Assembly (NCBI RefSeq): GCF_008831285.2
Contig: NC_045140.1
Coordinates: 26,432,131 to 26,496,130, forward strand
Direction of reading: 5' to 3'
Length of the DNA stretch: 64,000 nt
DNA from: Nymphaea colorata
Taxonomy: Eukaryota > Streptophyta > Magnoliopsida > Nymphaeales > Nymphaeaceae
Of this stretch, positions 47,661 through 61,596 are shown in pieces; position 1 is the stretch's first letter, and every line of letters begins with the position of its first letter. Under the pieces are notes generated by a model. It made no database searches and had not been told where the DNA came from. It saw nothing but the letters and a program-made list of their open reading frames with translations. A program made the translations under genes and the position numbers.

Positions 47661-49070
47661 TCAGAAGCAGTCGTCGGCATCATTGAAAATCGTTCATCTC
47701 CTCTCTTGGATCAATTTATAGGAGCAGGTGGAGGAGAACCGGGAAACTTTTTCTCCTTCCCTCCTTCGAATCCGTGCCTTCACCTTTCAAAAATTACATA
47801 CAAGCGCGGACGAACTTCTTAATTCTCAGACAACATGTGCGCCAGCGTAGGAGGACCTGCTCCGATGTGGGGCCAAAAGCCATTAAAGTTAGTACAAAAT
47901 AAAATGGGTATGGTCGAAAATGACAGGACCTCCCTACCAATTCTGACCTACCTGCAGCCTCAAACAAAAGTTTTTACTAATATATCAAATATTTGTTTTT
48001 ATTGATTGTGGAAGTGACGGAACCATATGTGGCATGATGTGGGCAATTGCCCACACTTGTCTGTTTTTATTTTTTATGTTGCTGTTTTTAAATATTTAAT
48101 TATATATATATATATATATATATTCATATGCTCTGAAAGTTTTAAATTAGTGTTTTTCCTTAAGATATAAATTGCTTGGGACTTAACCCTTGGAGCCCAT
48201 AGTTTTTGTCAATATCCAACCTGTTGCTACTTAAGCACCTATTTTTTAATTCCAGTTGATGACGAACATGTTGGTTTATTTTAAATAGACGACCCATATT
48301 ATCTGAATTTTTTATAGGAATATTGTCTTTCCTGACGGCTACCGGATGTATGCTTGAACTTCCCTTGCCTTTCTTCAAGAAATGATAAAGTGAAGGCAAT
48401 ACTTAATTCTGAAAAACAATGAGTAAAATATAAAATTTTGAAGATTATGTGCATTATTTTAAAAAAAAGAAATTATAACTTGGGGTTCCTAAATTGACTT
48501 TTTAACAAATACAGTATTAAAAAAATTCAATATGTAGGTCTGCTCAACTTTGAGACTAAAAAGATATCCCTTTTTTTTTTTTTTTTTTTGGCCAAGTTTG
48601 GTTAGAAGAGTTTTTCATTTTCAAGTGGATACTTTTCCATTACTGAACGAGCGAGAATGGATTACAACTCGACCACTACGAAAGAGCCAAAAGCCGGTCG
48701 ACATTTTTAACCATATAATACAACATGGGCATTAATTGGGAAGGGCCATGTCGCACGGACTTGCCAAACTTGTATTTATTATCTTCTATAATATACTTGG
48801 ACCATCGTCGTCAAGTGGGTCGCACAAATTCAAATAAGGGAAATTCCCTTCCTCGATCTTACGTTTTATTTACAATTTAAATGAAAAGATTAGTTATTAC
48901 ATTTTTTTAATAAGGGCACAATGTCATAAATACTATTAAATGAAGGCTTGAAGCGATAGCCAAAACAATATCTGTGAAGCAATATGGTAAGTCTTAAGCT
49001 CTTGCACGAACAGAGACTAAAAGAAAAATCATTTCCAAGTTCCAACGGAAGAAATTTGTGCACAAGAAAG

Positions 49071-49460
49071 TTTTCCACAACTGGTCAAACTTTTATTCAG
49101 GAGGCATGAAATCTTTCTCTTCCTTATGAAAACTGTTCGCTCTAGGAGTTGTGGAAAATTTTTACCACACTAAAATTTTCCACAATTGGTCAGACTTTCA
49201 TTTGAAGGCATGAATTTTTTTTCCCAGTTCTTTCCACCGCCCCAAAATTTTATAGGCGTTGTTTGTGGAAATTTTTTACCACACGAATTTTCCACAATTA
49301 GTCAAACTTCTGTTTCGGAGGCACGCAATTTTTTCCGTATGAAGGATGTTCGAAGAAATTTGTCCACGCAAGAACTTTCCACAAATGGTCAAACTTTTAT
49401 TTAGGAGGCATGGTTTTTTTTTTTCTTTATGAAAACTGTTCGTTCCACCGCCAAAAAGTA
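49071..49460. repeat. Four diverged tandem copies of a ~100-base unit
   Basis: The motif TTTTCCACAAxTGGTCAxAC followed by TTTxTTTxxGGAGGCATG begins at 49071, 49176, 49288 and 49376. Some units also share AAAACTGTTCG and GTGGAAAxTTTTTACCACAC. Copies are clearly diverged, so the array is old. Confidence 0.85.
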
Positions 49461-51070
49461 GCGTAAATTTTTCATTTTATGTGAACCGTTCAGCTCACAA
49501 GCACTAATACAAGCCGAAAATGGAAAATAAGATGGCATTTTCACTTTCCATAAGGTGTCGCGTGATCAAAGAGCCCCATTATTCAGGAGGCTCATAGATT
49601 CAGCTTGACTCGATTAAGCTCATTTTGAACTCGAGTTTGAATTGAAATTAAGTTTGATATAAGGTCTGTTTATTTTAATCAAGTTAAAATCAAGTTCATT
49701 GAAGTTGATTGGTTCACGCATGTTAGAGAGCCTATCGCTCAATACCCTTGGGTTGAGTTTGATAGCCTCGTATCTTAGATTCAAGATTGCATTAAAAAGT
49801 GTGTTTTGATAGATTCTCAATGTCAATTTTAAATATACATTACAAAAAACCATGAATTTAAGCTTGAATGAACTATAAATTTGAGATGCTAGAGCAAACT
49901 TTACTTGATGTTTCAAAATTGACAAGCTGAGACCTATAAGGAGAAACTAAAAAGCAAATGAATGAATATGTTTTTGGAGGATCTTCAAGGACGGTTGAGA
50001 TTAAATACCTCTTCTCTCTCTCTTTCTCCCTATCGTACGTTGCGTATAAAAAAATAGGACGGCTTATATTAATTCTCTCTCTCGCTCTCTAACATTAATT
50101 ACTGTTTCTCTCTCAGTGGTTTCCTTTTCGACCTTTTGCATGCCTCGATATTGAGGTTGGGAGCCTCATAACTCTCCGTAGAAGCTCTTTTAGTTGACCG
50201 GAACGAAGAAAGTCTATTTTATGCAAAAAGTTTTGGTTTTGCCTCGAGCTCAATCTGAGTTGTTTTTAGTTGTCAAGCGGAGCTGAAGCGACTCTCGGCT
50301 CTTATTCACCCCTGCAACTATAAAACATTTATAATTTTCTCTGCAAATCTACTTCCCCAAAGTGGCAGCAGACCTCCTCTACTTTTCTAATAAACCTTGG
50401 GTTGATTTTCCCAGCACTAATTTCTTCCCGCATATCTCTTTCTCCTGTCCCATATCGAAACAAGGGAACCAGAATCATGATTCTGGAATTTTGATCCCAG
50501 AATCATAAAATCCTCGTTGAAACTCGAACGGAACGAAAATTCCATGTTTCTGCTGTATGTTTCATTCCAGAACTAATATTCAGTTATTTGATGGAACAAG
50601 CGCAGAATTTCTAGAACTTATTTTTATTGTTACATTTCTCCAACTGGTTATATGTTCATGGCCTCTAACAAGGGTCCATGTGTTAGGGGCCAGAAATGAT
50701 TGAAATGCCTCTACTTGTTAAATGGAAGTTAAGCTAAAAGTTGAATGGGAAAGCATGCTCAATGAACATGAAAATAACTCACAAGCAGAGCTGTTTCGAA
50801 GACCACTCACTGCGTGGCTGCGCTCTGAATCTCATTCTTTGAAGAAATGCTGAACTCGAGAGCTCACTTGTCAGCTGGCAAAATACAAACAGATTACAGC
50901 CTTTCCATGATGCTGTATAGCACAAGCAACTCCACATGCATTAATTTTTGAATGGCTTTTGTCAGCAGGTCTTGAAAGCGATTTTTGCGAGAGTGACAGA
51001 GTCACAATTTCATGTTCCCAGCCATTAGGAGCATCATCAGATTTAGCATTAAAACCAACAATCAAATTAA

Positions 51071-51213
51071 AGCAACTCTGGTTTTTTTGGCTTCTAGTTA
51101 CAGTTAGATGCATGTTAGCAACTCTGGTTCTTTTTTTTGGCTTCTACTTACAGTTAGATGCATGTTAGCAACTCTTTTTTTTTTTTGCTTCTACTTACAG
51201 TTAAGATGCATGG
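51071..51213. repeat. Three tandem copies of a ~48-base unit
   Basis: The units start at 51071, 51117 and 51167. Each holds AGCAACTCT, a T run, GCTTCTAxTTACAGTTA and AGATGCATG. T-run length varies between copies. Confidence 0.9.
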
Positions 51214-52764
51214 CATCCTTATCTTGGTTTTTGTACATTTTTTAGGTATACATATGATTCCTTCTTAATAAATGGTGGGGAGACTACCTCCCAGCATCCT
51301 TCGTGCATAACAAAAACACCACCAACTGTTATGAAAGCGCTTTCAACCCCAGGAAACTAATCACCGCGACGACCACCCTCATCCAACTAAACTTCCAATT
51401 CTTTTGTGTGATTGCCAGTAAAAAAGGAAAGGAAGACACAGGATAAAGAAATCAGTGTGTTCAGATATCAATGCAACTCAATATTCTCCATTACCAGACA
51501 AGTGTTCCGTCTTTCCAGAGTTCAATCGAACAGGTGTTCCTTTGTCGCTAACAAGCAGAATAAAAGTGACAGGAATCAATGACCTCAGACAATCAATGCG
51601 AAAAGGATTACAACAAAATAATGCTACGACATTGATATTTGGGATTGAGCGGAACTGAGCCCACCAATCTTCTGTGAACGAGAGAGGGAGAGATGCATAC
51701 AGTCGAGCGGGAGGGAAGGCTTGTGCGACAAAGAGGGAAGTTCGCGTGAGAGAAGGGGAATTTTGATTCCAGAATCAGAATCTGATGCCCCCAAGGTTGG
51801 ATCTTGATTCCGGGATTTTGATTTCCCTGGATGGATGAAATTTTGGCATTTTGATTGCAATTTTTAGAAATCAGGAATGCTGAAATCAAACGGGCCGTTT
51901 TTATTCCGGAATCAGATGGAAATTCTAGAATAAACAATGAAGCGTGTTGATGTGAACAAACCATGGAGCTCCGTCTTGATGCCTTAAACCCATTTGACGC
52001 AGACGAAGAATTTAACCTACTAAATCTACTAAATTTACAGTATAAAATTTTTCTCTCTTCTCCAATATAAGAGCATGTTTGATGTACAAAAAGAATTTAA
52101 CGTGTTAAATTTAATCATATTTGAACACATGGTAAAAAAATTAGGAGACTTTTTTTCAGAACTATTAATAGTTGTTTTTTTTTTCTTCTTTCCAATTTAA
52201 CGTGGAAAGAAATAAAAAGTTATCTTCAAAAACAACAAAATGCTGACACCTACATTAAGCATGCAGTACCAACAACAGTTTTTATGTAAAAAAAAATAAC
52301 ACAGTTAAAACAATAATGACTTTACTATGCTTTACTATGTGTTTGCAATTTACAAGGAAATGGATACAAGCATTTGAGCATGATATCTATGTTGATTTGC
52401 TGCATACAATGAAAGGTTGCAGCTTTCTACTTCAGCTATTAATTTCATATTATCTGGCTTTCATACTAACCAAATTGAACTAGGTTGACATACCTGGATT
52501 CCTGCAATCTCTACATCAGTTATGTTTTTGGGCGTTTCTGAAAGGGACCCAACGAGAGCAAGAGAGAAACCCTTACATGTGGCTATGGGGAACGGTGGCC
52601 CAGTGGAGGAGCAGCGACTGTGGTGGTGGCGGACTAGCTGTGCGCCGACAGTGGCGATGTGATGCTGCCAATGAACACATGCTGTTGGAGATGTTCTTGA
52701 CTGCGAGGGAGGAGGAGACGCGAGCGGAGAAAATGGGCGTGAGAGGGACAAATCGAGAGCAGTC

Positions 52765-52841
52765 GATCGGGTGAAATTTCACCCGCTTAAAAGTCCAATA
52801 TGTGAGCTCGGACTTTTGAGCGGGTGAAATTTCACCCGATC
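52765..52841. repeat. Nested palindrome
   Basis: The 32-base arms (52765-52796 and 52810-52841) are inverted copies with one mismatch around a 13-base spacer. Each arm itself contains the perfect 16-base palindrome GGGTGAAATTTCACCC. Confidence 0.93.
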
Positions 52842-55800
52842 AAATAACATTTAATGGGAGAGCAAACATGCTGCTGCAGAGTGTATTGCCAAACCAGCTT
52901 GTTTACAGGACAAATTTTGAGCTCAACACAGATCAATCCGCATCGGATCAATATCAGAAACATGCATGGAGCAACTATGCAGCCTGTAAAGAAGCATGAC
53001 TACTGCCCTTTTAGAGAAAGATCCATCAGAAATCCTCAAAACATTTAGAAATTTCAGTAACTGATTTCTTCCAAAAAGAAAGGCCCTCTTTTGCCTTCTA
53101 CCCTACTCCCTTCCAAAAAGATACACTATCAAACTAGAAGCATGACTGATAATATCAATGAATATATTCCAGTAACCAGTATGTTCCAATCAGCCTCATC
53201 ACCCTGTCAATTCTCTTGCCACGATTATGCTCGCAGACTGCTGCCATGCGATTCTTACCATTTATGGCTAATCCCAATATGAATAAGGAATTTACCAGTT
53301 TTCATAATCTGAGGGCAGTCAGTGGCAGAATCTCCTTTCGTCGAATCAATTCTAGTCTTAACACTATTGCTATGTTTTTTTTTTTCCAATGTAAATGCCT
53401 GCTAGTTGAAGCCAGTGTGCTTTTATTCTTTGTATGGCAATTTTTTGTATCTTATTTTTATCAATAAAGTGGTTGGAGAAGCATAGCCCAAAACCCTAGA
53501 AACAAAGGCATTGTGGAGGGAAAGGGGCCTTCGGGCCTCGATCTGGACGGTGGGTTAACTACTCACTCGCCAGAAGAAAGAGTTTCTCAAATACAACTTT
53601 TTGTATGATTTATTTACAGGAAAGATTTAGATTTACGGACCACAAGTTAAATTTCAACAGTTCGAGCAGAACTTCTTGGCATATTAAGGTAAACGCCTGC
53701 TATATGTCCGTAAGGTACGTGTCCTAAATGCGGAAACTTTTTGAATTATGAAAAAAATAAAAATTAGTGAACTTTGGTTTAATACCATCAAAGCGTCAAC
53801 TATAATACTTATACACGTAACCTGTTGCTCGGTTGATATTATCAACCTGCATTAAATGAGTCAATTTGCATCAATTCCGCAAATGTGACCTAGTCGTCAT
53901 CAATGATGGTTTCTGATACTAATCATTCACTAAGCTACAAGAATGGGCCATCTCACTAAAAGCTCACATGAGCCCACGTCTCAGTTTCATATCTAGGTTG
54001 GATCACACGCAAGCACAAGTTTGCAATTCCTTGAAAAAGTAAAAAGTCTCGTCCCCTTTGATAGCTAATAAAAGAAAAAAAAATTGATGATGATGTTTTT
54101 TCCTCTGTTCCCCACCTATTTTTTTGTGTTCCTGTCTTGATCAGACAAAAAAACCTTCTTTCTCACTCTATTAAAAAAACATCTCTCTTCTCATTAAATG
54201 TTTGTGAAACGAAAGACGGAGTTGTTCCATTACAAACCTCGTTTTTGGTCATCTTTACAAAGCAGTCGCTGATGATGACGTCAAACTATTATGACAGGAA
54301 CTGATAGGACTAAATATTAATTATAACTTTGTCCTCCCCTAAAACCATTTTACCGAAGATGGGGTTGGTCTAAAATCATATAGTTTCTCAAGCCATTTCT
54401 TTACAAAGCTAACCGTATGATTAAATCAATACAAACTCGGCCCTTTTTCATTGTCCCCATCTGATTTTTAACCCGAAAAGTGCCAATCATTTGAATCCGG
54501 TTACGGAATCACATCTAAAGAAGAATTTTTTATGTTGGTGCAAAGTTTTTAAATACAAAATCATATCTACATATTGTTTTTGGAATATAATCCCAAAATT
54601 TATAAAGCTCAACATCAATTACAATAAATGATTCCTTCCACAAATAAGGTTACATTAGCCTCTTTTATAGTTATACGACCATTATAAAACGCAACCTACG
54701 CAGATTGAGGATCGACTCAAGCGAACTCATATGATCCTACAGGATCATGAGAAGAGAATACTGAGGATCTAAAGTCCATCCTCCTAGAACAAATGGATGG
54801 GTCACGTACTTTAAATACTTGTATTGTTGTCGGCTTTGAATTTACTCAGTTATCTCACTCCAAGCCTGTACTTCCCTCAACCAATTTTTTAAAGTCCATA
54901 TCCCTGCTTCTTGAAATAGCAGGGGCAGGTGATTACCTAATGGTGCAACTGGAAGCACGATATTCATGGTTTAAGGCTAAAGTCTAAGCTAGATAGTCCA
55001 GCCAGAGAAGCCTCATAGAGACTTTTTAAGAGATCGAACTTTAATCTTCAAATCCTTCAACATTTTGGCACGTTTGAAAATGGAAATAAATCTGTCTGGA
55101 ACAAACAAAAAAAAGCTGCTTGTGAGAGTTTCTCATATGGAATTATACTTTTTGGAAAACCTTCTTTTATTGTCATGACACGCAAAAAACAGATGGGAAA
55201 TGTGAGAAAGAAAAAGGACTTGATGGCCCAGTGGAAATTCTTCCATCTATTGAGACAACTCTTGCTATAAAAAGCAGTTCACTCTAGTAATTTATTAATA
55301 GAAGTTTCTTCCCTTGAAAATATACATCCATACATACATAAATACATGCATACACGTTCAATTCAATACCAGTTTTTCCTGATATCTTTTCACTTTCAGA
55401 TCTACGCAGAAAGGGCAGAAAAAAAAATTCAAGAAACGAATGGCAGTAGCACACTCCAAAGAGCTTTCTGCCAGCTGATCAAGGAGTCATGAAATGATTT
55501 CCCATAAAGGTACCTAACCGATTTCTATTCACAAAAATCACTTGCTATGTGCTGGAATTACATGTGGTCCCAAAAGGTGCAACACTTGGGAAAACCAAAA
55601 GGTCAGGTTTCAGGAAAGCATAGGACAAACCCATAAAGCTCATAATCATCATCATACTGGAAATGCATGGGCAAGAAACAAGTCAAAGACAATGAACAAT
55701 TTTTACAATATTTCAAGTACCATATAAAAAGCAGAGAACAAGCAAAATACATTTTGGTTGGCTTCCTTGTTGCTCAAATTTCAAATATGAGAAGAAGCAG

Positions 55801-57017
55801 GAGTGAGCGACAGTATGCAGCTAAATGAATTAGACTGAGTGAATTTGTACCAGCGTGAACCCTAAAGAAGCCATGTTTACTGTGCTCTCCAAATAATGCA
55901 TCAGAGGTGTCCTTGTTACATTTGCTACAGACTAGTTGCTATGGACATAATCTTACAACAGTACAGATATTCAATGGAAAGTAACAATCTTTTGAGTGAA
56001 ATGGACCAGTTTGAGAGAAGCAAAACCCTTTTGACTGTTCTTTGAGCAATGTGCACATGAATCAGCAAAAAACTATACATTGCATGCTGAGTTCCTGCAA
56101 GAATGAGAACAGCAGCAAAAAAAAAGCATCAGTGCATGTTTTTCAAAATGTATTAAGTATAAACTACACATAGGCACATACTGAGCATCACACTTAGGTT
56201 TCAAGAAGCTTAATGGGAAACCTCAACTTCGATTGTTGGAGAAGGCTAAGAAGAATTCAGGGCACTGAAATGGCATAAATTCTCAAGAACAGTTCCTAAC
56301 CGTCACATAAATGATAAGATAGCCTTCTTCAATTATATGAAGCCCATTTAGGAATTACAGGTTACAAAATACAGTTGCTTGCATGAGAAGTCGTTTTTTT
56401 GCAGTAATAATGCTCCAAGTGATAAGTAGCTCAATGTTGCTTCTTGGATAACTCCAGCCACATAGTTAGCAGTAACCACAATCATGAACTCCTTGGCCTG
56501 GCTCACACCTGAAGCGAATTCCTCGATATTCGGAACAGGAGGTGGTTGAACATTATTACTGGTCCTGGTTAGATAAGTTATAGTTTCAACTTTCAAGGTT
56601 TATAATTTGCTTACTTTAGTATCTTTTCAGAAGATGATTCCATCAATTCCACGGCTCCACTGGAGAAAATAAAATAAAGATAAAATCCATGGAAAAGGAA
56701 AATGATTGAAGAATGCTGCCAGTCAAACAGATAGATGACCATCCATTGCATCAAATGTTTCCACATATTCCATTACAAAATAACAAAATCCAAGAGAATC
56801 TATGTCCTTTAGACCCTGTTTCCATTTGTACATTACATTTCTTAATTTACTTGTGACATAAATTTCCTCCCAGTGGAAAGTTCCCACATTCCTGTAGACA
56901 GGAAATAAGATACATAGTTTTGACCTCCTACAAACAGGAGAAGTTCGCCATGTCACTCAGTCACTGTGAAGCAAGGCAGTAGAAGTAAATTAAAGAATTT
57001 GGTTATGTACTGCATAC

Positions 57018-60000
57018 TTAATTTTTCTTATTCAATAACTTTTTGGCAGCAGGTTGGACAGGAACAAGTCTGAAAAAAATACAAAACAAGTGTTCATGAA
57101 ACAGAACGTGGCAGACCAAGATTTCTACAGACCAAACAAACGTAAACCAAATGTTCATCAAACAGAATGTGAATATCACAAAATCAAACCGATGGTAGTA
57201 AGCAATTATGCAAATCCTCACCAATCTTTACTGAGTTCCTTCGACGATGCTTTGACTCAAATCCCTGCATCACAAACTCAAAGATTTCAACCCTGAGCTA
57301 AAATAAATAGACATATATTCTTTTAAGTGCTTATATTTAATATATAATACATTTGTGCACATGTGTGTCTAACCAATTACTTTTCTTTTCAAAAAACAAA
57401 TTTAAAAACATGTATTACAAGAAAAAACCTAAACTAGAACATATATGGAGAACCACATGATCAGAGATTTGATTATATAGATACATGTAAGCCCTTTTTT
57501 CACAAAAAATAGGACATTGATTAACAAAAATATTTATATGATAAAGGGTGAAACATGACATTTTAGTACATAAAAATACATTTTATTAAAAATAAATGTT
57601 AAAAATGATTACACCAGTTTGCATATTTAGCACATCATATGGTGTGTACACTCATCATGTTCTCCCTTCTAGACATGGGAACTCTAGAAAGCATGAACCT
57701 GGGACATACATGAAAGAGGACAATCAACAGGAATACAGAAGAAGAAACATCTAACAATGCAGATACAAGTATGCCTAGATCCATAAAATAATCAAAGCGT
57801 GAATCTGGCATCTGTAGATCATCAGGCTAATCGATTCCCAATTATTAAAACTAATTAGCGTGCTCAATAGATAAGCTTCACCACTTCAGCAGTAAAAACA
57901 TAAAAAACAAATTAAACAGGACTAACATAGGAGAAATTGCAAGTTGTTCTTTCAAACGCCCGGGATGGAATCAAACTCGATGGATTAATCACCTCATTGT
58001 TGCAAGAAGGCCCATACTTTCATCAACCTGCAAAAGAAAAAAAAGGGAGCATCTTGGGTAAGAATACAGGGCCGACATGTACAAAGTTACTAACAAGCAA
58101 GATAATAAACAAGAAAAAGGAAAATAGGAGCACATTTTATCTCAAAAACAAAGAAAATTGAAGTATATTTGCTGAATTAACCATAACAGATTGTTCAAGA
58201 ACCCCGTGTTTTTCAAAAGTCAAAACATCTAAACAACACATGGGTTCTTCTTAAGAAATAAGAACTTCATTATAAAATAAGAGGGAAAAAAGGCTCCAAT
58301 GACCTAACCAGCCAAACAACTGGGTTCTACTAATATACAAGAAAAAAGGAAAACAGATGCAGGAAAACCAATGACAATCACCTACCTCATGGTTTTCATC
58401 CAGACCAGTAGATAACTTTTTTGGACGACCTGAAATTGAATAATTGCACACAAAAACTTCGGCCGATGAGAAGTACATAATGCAGTAAGGGCTAGGACAT
58501 AAAAGTGGTCAACAACAACACAGAAAGATATACCAAAGGACAGTTTATTTAATGCCATGAGAACCATAAGAACTTAGCAGAAAAACAACCTCATCTGATA
58601 TTAACAAGCATTGAGCAAACATGCGAAAATGATGGAACTTGGAAGGAGAAGGACCATATCCCGCTTCAGCCCTTGACTTTTACTTATAAAGATATTGATT
58701 TAGACAAGAGAAAAAGCAAAACAACATGAATCTTTTCTTTCTGGCAAAGGATAAACACACAAATGTTATTTTTCAGGCAAACTGAAGTTTAGCTCTTCCC
58801 AATAAATTGATGCTTTAACCTATTTAAGCGAGTTTTTGTTGACCTTATGCTGAGCTCGAGCATGAATATTTCCAACGAATAATTGATCAGTTTCCCTTCA
58901 ATATGAATACAAGCTCACCCAACAACTTTCTGTTCCACAACTAGATAAACTCAGATATTTAACATTATATGTACACACATATTTGTATATATTTTTGTGT
59001 ACCTATTTGCTATTTTTTCTTTTTATTTGCTATTTTTTCTTTTTTTTCTTTTTACAAGCTTCACTTTGTTTATATACTCAGTCAAAGATAAGCAGAAATG
59101 ACATCTTTTTTCATCGGATATTGTCCCTCGAAAATATGTTTTTTCACAGCTATAGAGCAAAGCTTCAAATTTTAAAATTTAGAAGCGATAGAATATGGAC
59201 CTATGGTGAACTGCACAGAAAACAAGAATTGAGCAACCAAAAGAAGAAACCAACGAGCAAAATGATTTCCAGCAAAACAGTAACAAATAACAAAGTGTAC
59301 AATAGAACTATTAGCAATCTGGAGAAAAAAGGAGATCTCCAACTGCAGAGACATGCAACACATAATTCATGAAATCCTAGTTAACTTTTGACATAATCAT
59401 AAATAAGCATGTCCAAGTCAAATTTGACTAACAAAACCATTGTAATCAACAGTTGTAGCATCATATTCAACAAGTCCACAAAAGTAGAACCCATACCTCG
59501 CTTAGATTTGTGCACCTTTTCCCAGATATCTTCATCTGCAAAGCTTTGTTCCAATACTTTCTGTTATCATAACACACTCTCAAATGATGATAACGTGGAT
59601 ATTTCTGGAAATTAGTTCAATAAAAGATCACATTCAGTGCAGTTCACAGGTCTTCTCACCGTCTTCCTCTTACGAACACTACCACCTGGGAGATTCTTCC
59701 TGTTAAGAGCAGTCTGCTGGCTTCTACTGGCTTTATTTTTCTTGCTTATCCTCTAAAATCAGGTAAATTAAGTTATGTCAGTCACAAAACACCCTTGGTG
59801 AATGAAAAACAGGCGTAACAATTTGTGTATTATATTGATAGCACAACTCACGTCAAACTCTTCATCTCTTGTCTTTGCCACAAAAGCATCCCAGTCTTCT
59901 TCTTTTACATAAGATGGCTTCCGTGGTTCTATGCCTCTCTCAAGGTCTTTCTTGACTTGAACTAACAGTTTATACTTGTGTTGCCTGTAGCAAGATGAAA

Positions 60001-61596
60001 TCTTTTTCCGTGTATAGCTCCTACTAAGATCAAAATTGTACCTCTCCTAAAATAAATCAAATTTTCATTATCGCTTCATGCAACAATTATCAATATAAAA
60101 AGTATTTCATAATTATGCATGGAACATAGGGCACATACCGTTAACATATTCAAAACTGTTTTATAGTCCTCGATTGGAACATCACCAATTTGTTTAAAAT
60201 TGATGGGTAAAAATTGGCAGACAAATGAGTTGATCGATCTTTTAAATCCCCCAGCATTAGGTCCACTTGGACTACCATTTTCATCAAAATCCACAGTCAA
60301 ACGCTTGGGAAAGTTACGACAACTTACACGGTCTACCTTTTTAGTCGTAATTCTAGTATCTGCGGGAAAAAAAAAGGTATAGGTCATGATGTGAGTCGTA
60401 CTGAAGAAGTTAAATCTGGATCAACGACCAAGTGATGTAATAACATGCGCAATATATCAAGCTACTCAACCAAGATAGCACTAACCTTGCGATTCTGCAA
60501 CAACAAAATCGGAATTCTCTATTGCTTCTTTGAAAATGTTATCAACATTTGTACTTGGATCAAGGATAGTCATGGCAAGATTATCTAAGATATTATCCTT
60601 ATATCGGAGGTCACCATATTCGCTCCCTTCTTCTGGAGTCAAACTTGCATCTTCATTCATATTGATTTGAAGCATTTTCAAACCCAGAGGAAGCTGCTCT
60701 TCTTCCTCATTTGTCACTTCCTCCAAATTGTCGTTTTGTTCTTCGTTCACTCGCATGGCATCCATTGCAGCAGCTATTGTACAATTATTTGGAAAATCTT
60801 GATTATCTTCGTTGCCACAAGATAATCCTGAGCTGAGAGAAACATTAGGAACAGTCTCCAAATTTGTAACTCCTGCAAAATCAAGTCTATGTCAAATCAA
60901 CGATAATTCACTAATTCCATAAAATTAAATGCAAAATGTGGCATGAAACATGTAAGAGAAACAGATCGTCAGAGTTTAGCAAGAAGGAGGGGGGGGGGGG
61001 ACTATTGGTAAGAGACTGCCAGAGGGGCATTATGATTACCTATTGGATTTCACCCTGGCATTGTGACTTGTGAAATCCGTCATTAAACAGGAAAATGTTC
61101 GCTAATTTCATGATACTATTGAACGTCAAAACTATAGCCATCGAAGAATGAAACTGTTACATGAACTCTCCATAACCCACAAGATTGTGCAATAATTAAA
61201 TCATCTAAAGAGTTATTGCAGAGTGGAGTTCCTTCTCTACTGGAAATCGGTTCCGCTATGAACTTAACAGATAAGTTTCCACCAAATTGAACAGAAACAA
61301 GTACCAGACTGGCGAAGCTGCTTGCGTCTGGAGAACAGAACCAGCAAATCCTCGTGAAGAGCCCGGATCAGCTGCGTCTGCGACGAGGCACGAAGGATTA
61401 GAGTGGATTGATAGCTTAGAAGGTTCTGCATCCTCTGCTTCTCCAAGTCCCCCGCTACAGATTCCCTCATCCGTTCCTCGCATAGCTTGATCTCCTTGTT
61501 CAAGCTATCGATCTTCGCCTCCTCGATCCTGATATTCGCGCACAGCTTCTGATGATCCTGGAGTACCCTACTGATCTCTGCCTCCACCAGCTCCAT
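57018..61596 (-). CDS. Transposase-derived gene with coiled coil and plant En/Spm (Ptta) domain, 10 exons
   Basis: Exons: 61596-61305, 60872-60486, 60359-60139, 60046-59852, 59752-59660, 59560-59497, 58429-58386, 58027-57993, 57264-57232, 57069-57018. All junctions are AG/GT with matching phases, giving 471 residues and a stop at 57018-57020. Residues 1-97 form a charged coiled coil starting MELVEAEISRVLQDHQKL. Residues 98-226 are acidic. Residues about 227-396 match plant Ptta/En-Spm transposase domains (Transposase_24): KRLTVDFDENGSPSGPN, then EEDWDAFVAKTRDEEFD and the signature ISKKNKASRSQQT. The C-terminus is lysine-rich (AAKKLLNKKN). No catalytic transposase domain or terminal repeats are seen, and ten in-frame exons suggest a host gene. 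The start is a choice: an in-frame TAG lies just upstream, and a further 5' exon cannot be excluded. Molecular function is unknown. Confidence 0.78.

Larger units (their letters stand above)
47661..57017. other. Intergenic region between PA200 and the transposase-derived gene
   Basis: I see no gene supported by motifs or splice structure here. The region holds tandem arrays at 49071-49460 and 51071-51213, a nested palindrome at 52765-52841, a TA microsatellite near 48102-48122 and scattered AT-rich repeat fragments. Two short minus-strand open frames (56596-56348 and 56956-56723) lie downstream of the second gene and may be its 3' region. They are not recognised. Confidence 0.55.

Noticed and set aside
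52461-52751. Minus-strand 96-residue open frame in the intergenic region
   Set aside because: It is Pro/Ser-rich with no recognisable domain or exon partners, and it ends beside a palindrome.
56348-56956. Two minus-strand open frames below the transposase-derived gene as extra exons
   Set aside because: The 10-exon model already ends with a stop at 57018. No splice junction joining these frames in phase was found, though alternative 3' exons cannot be excluded.
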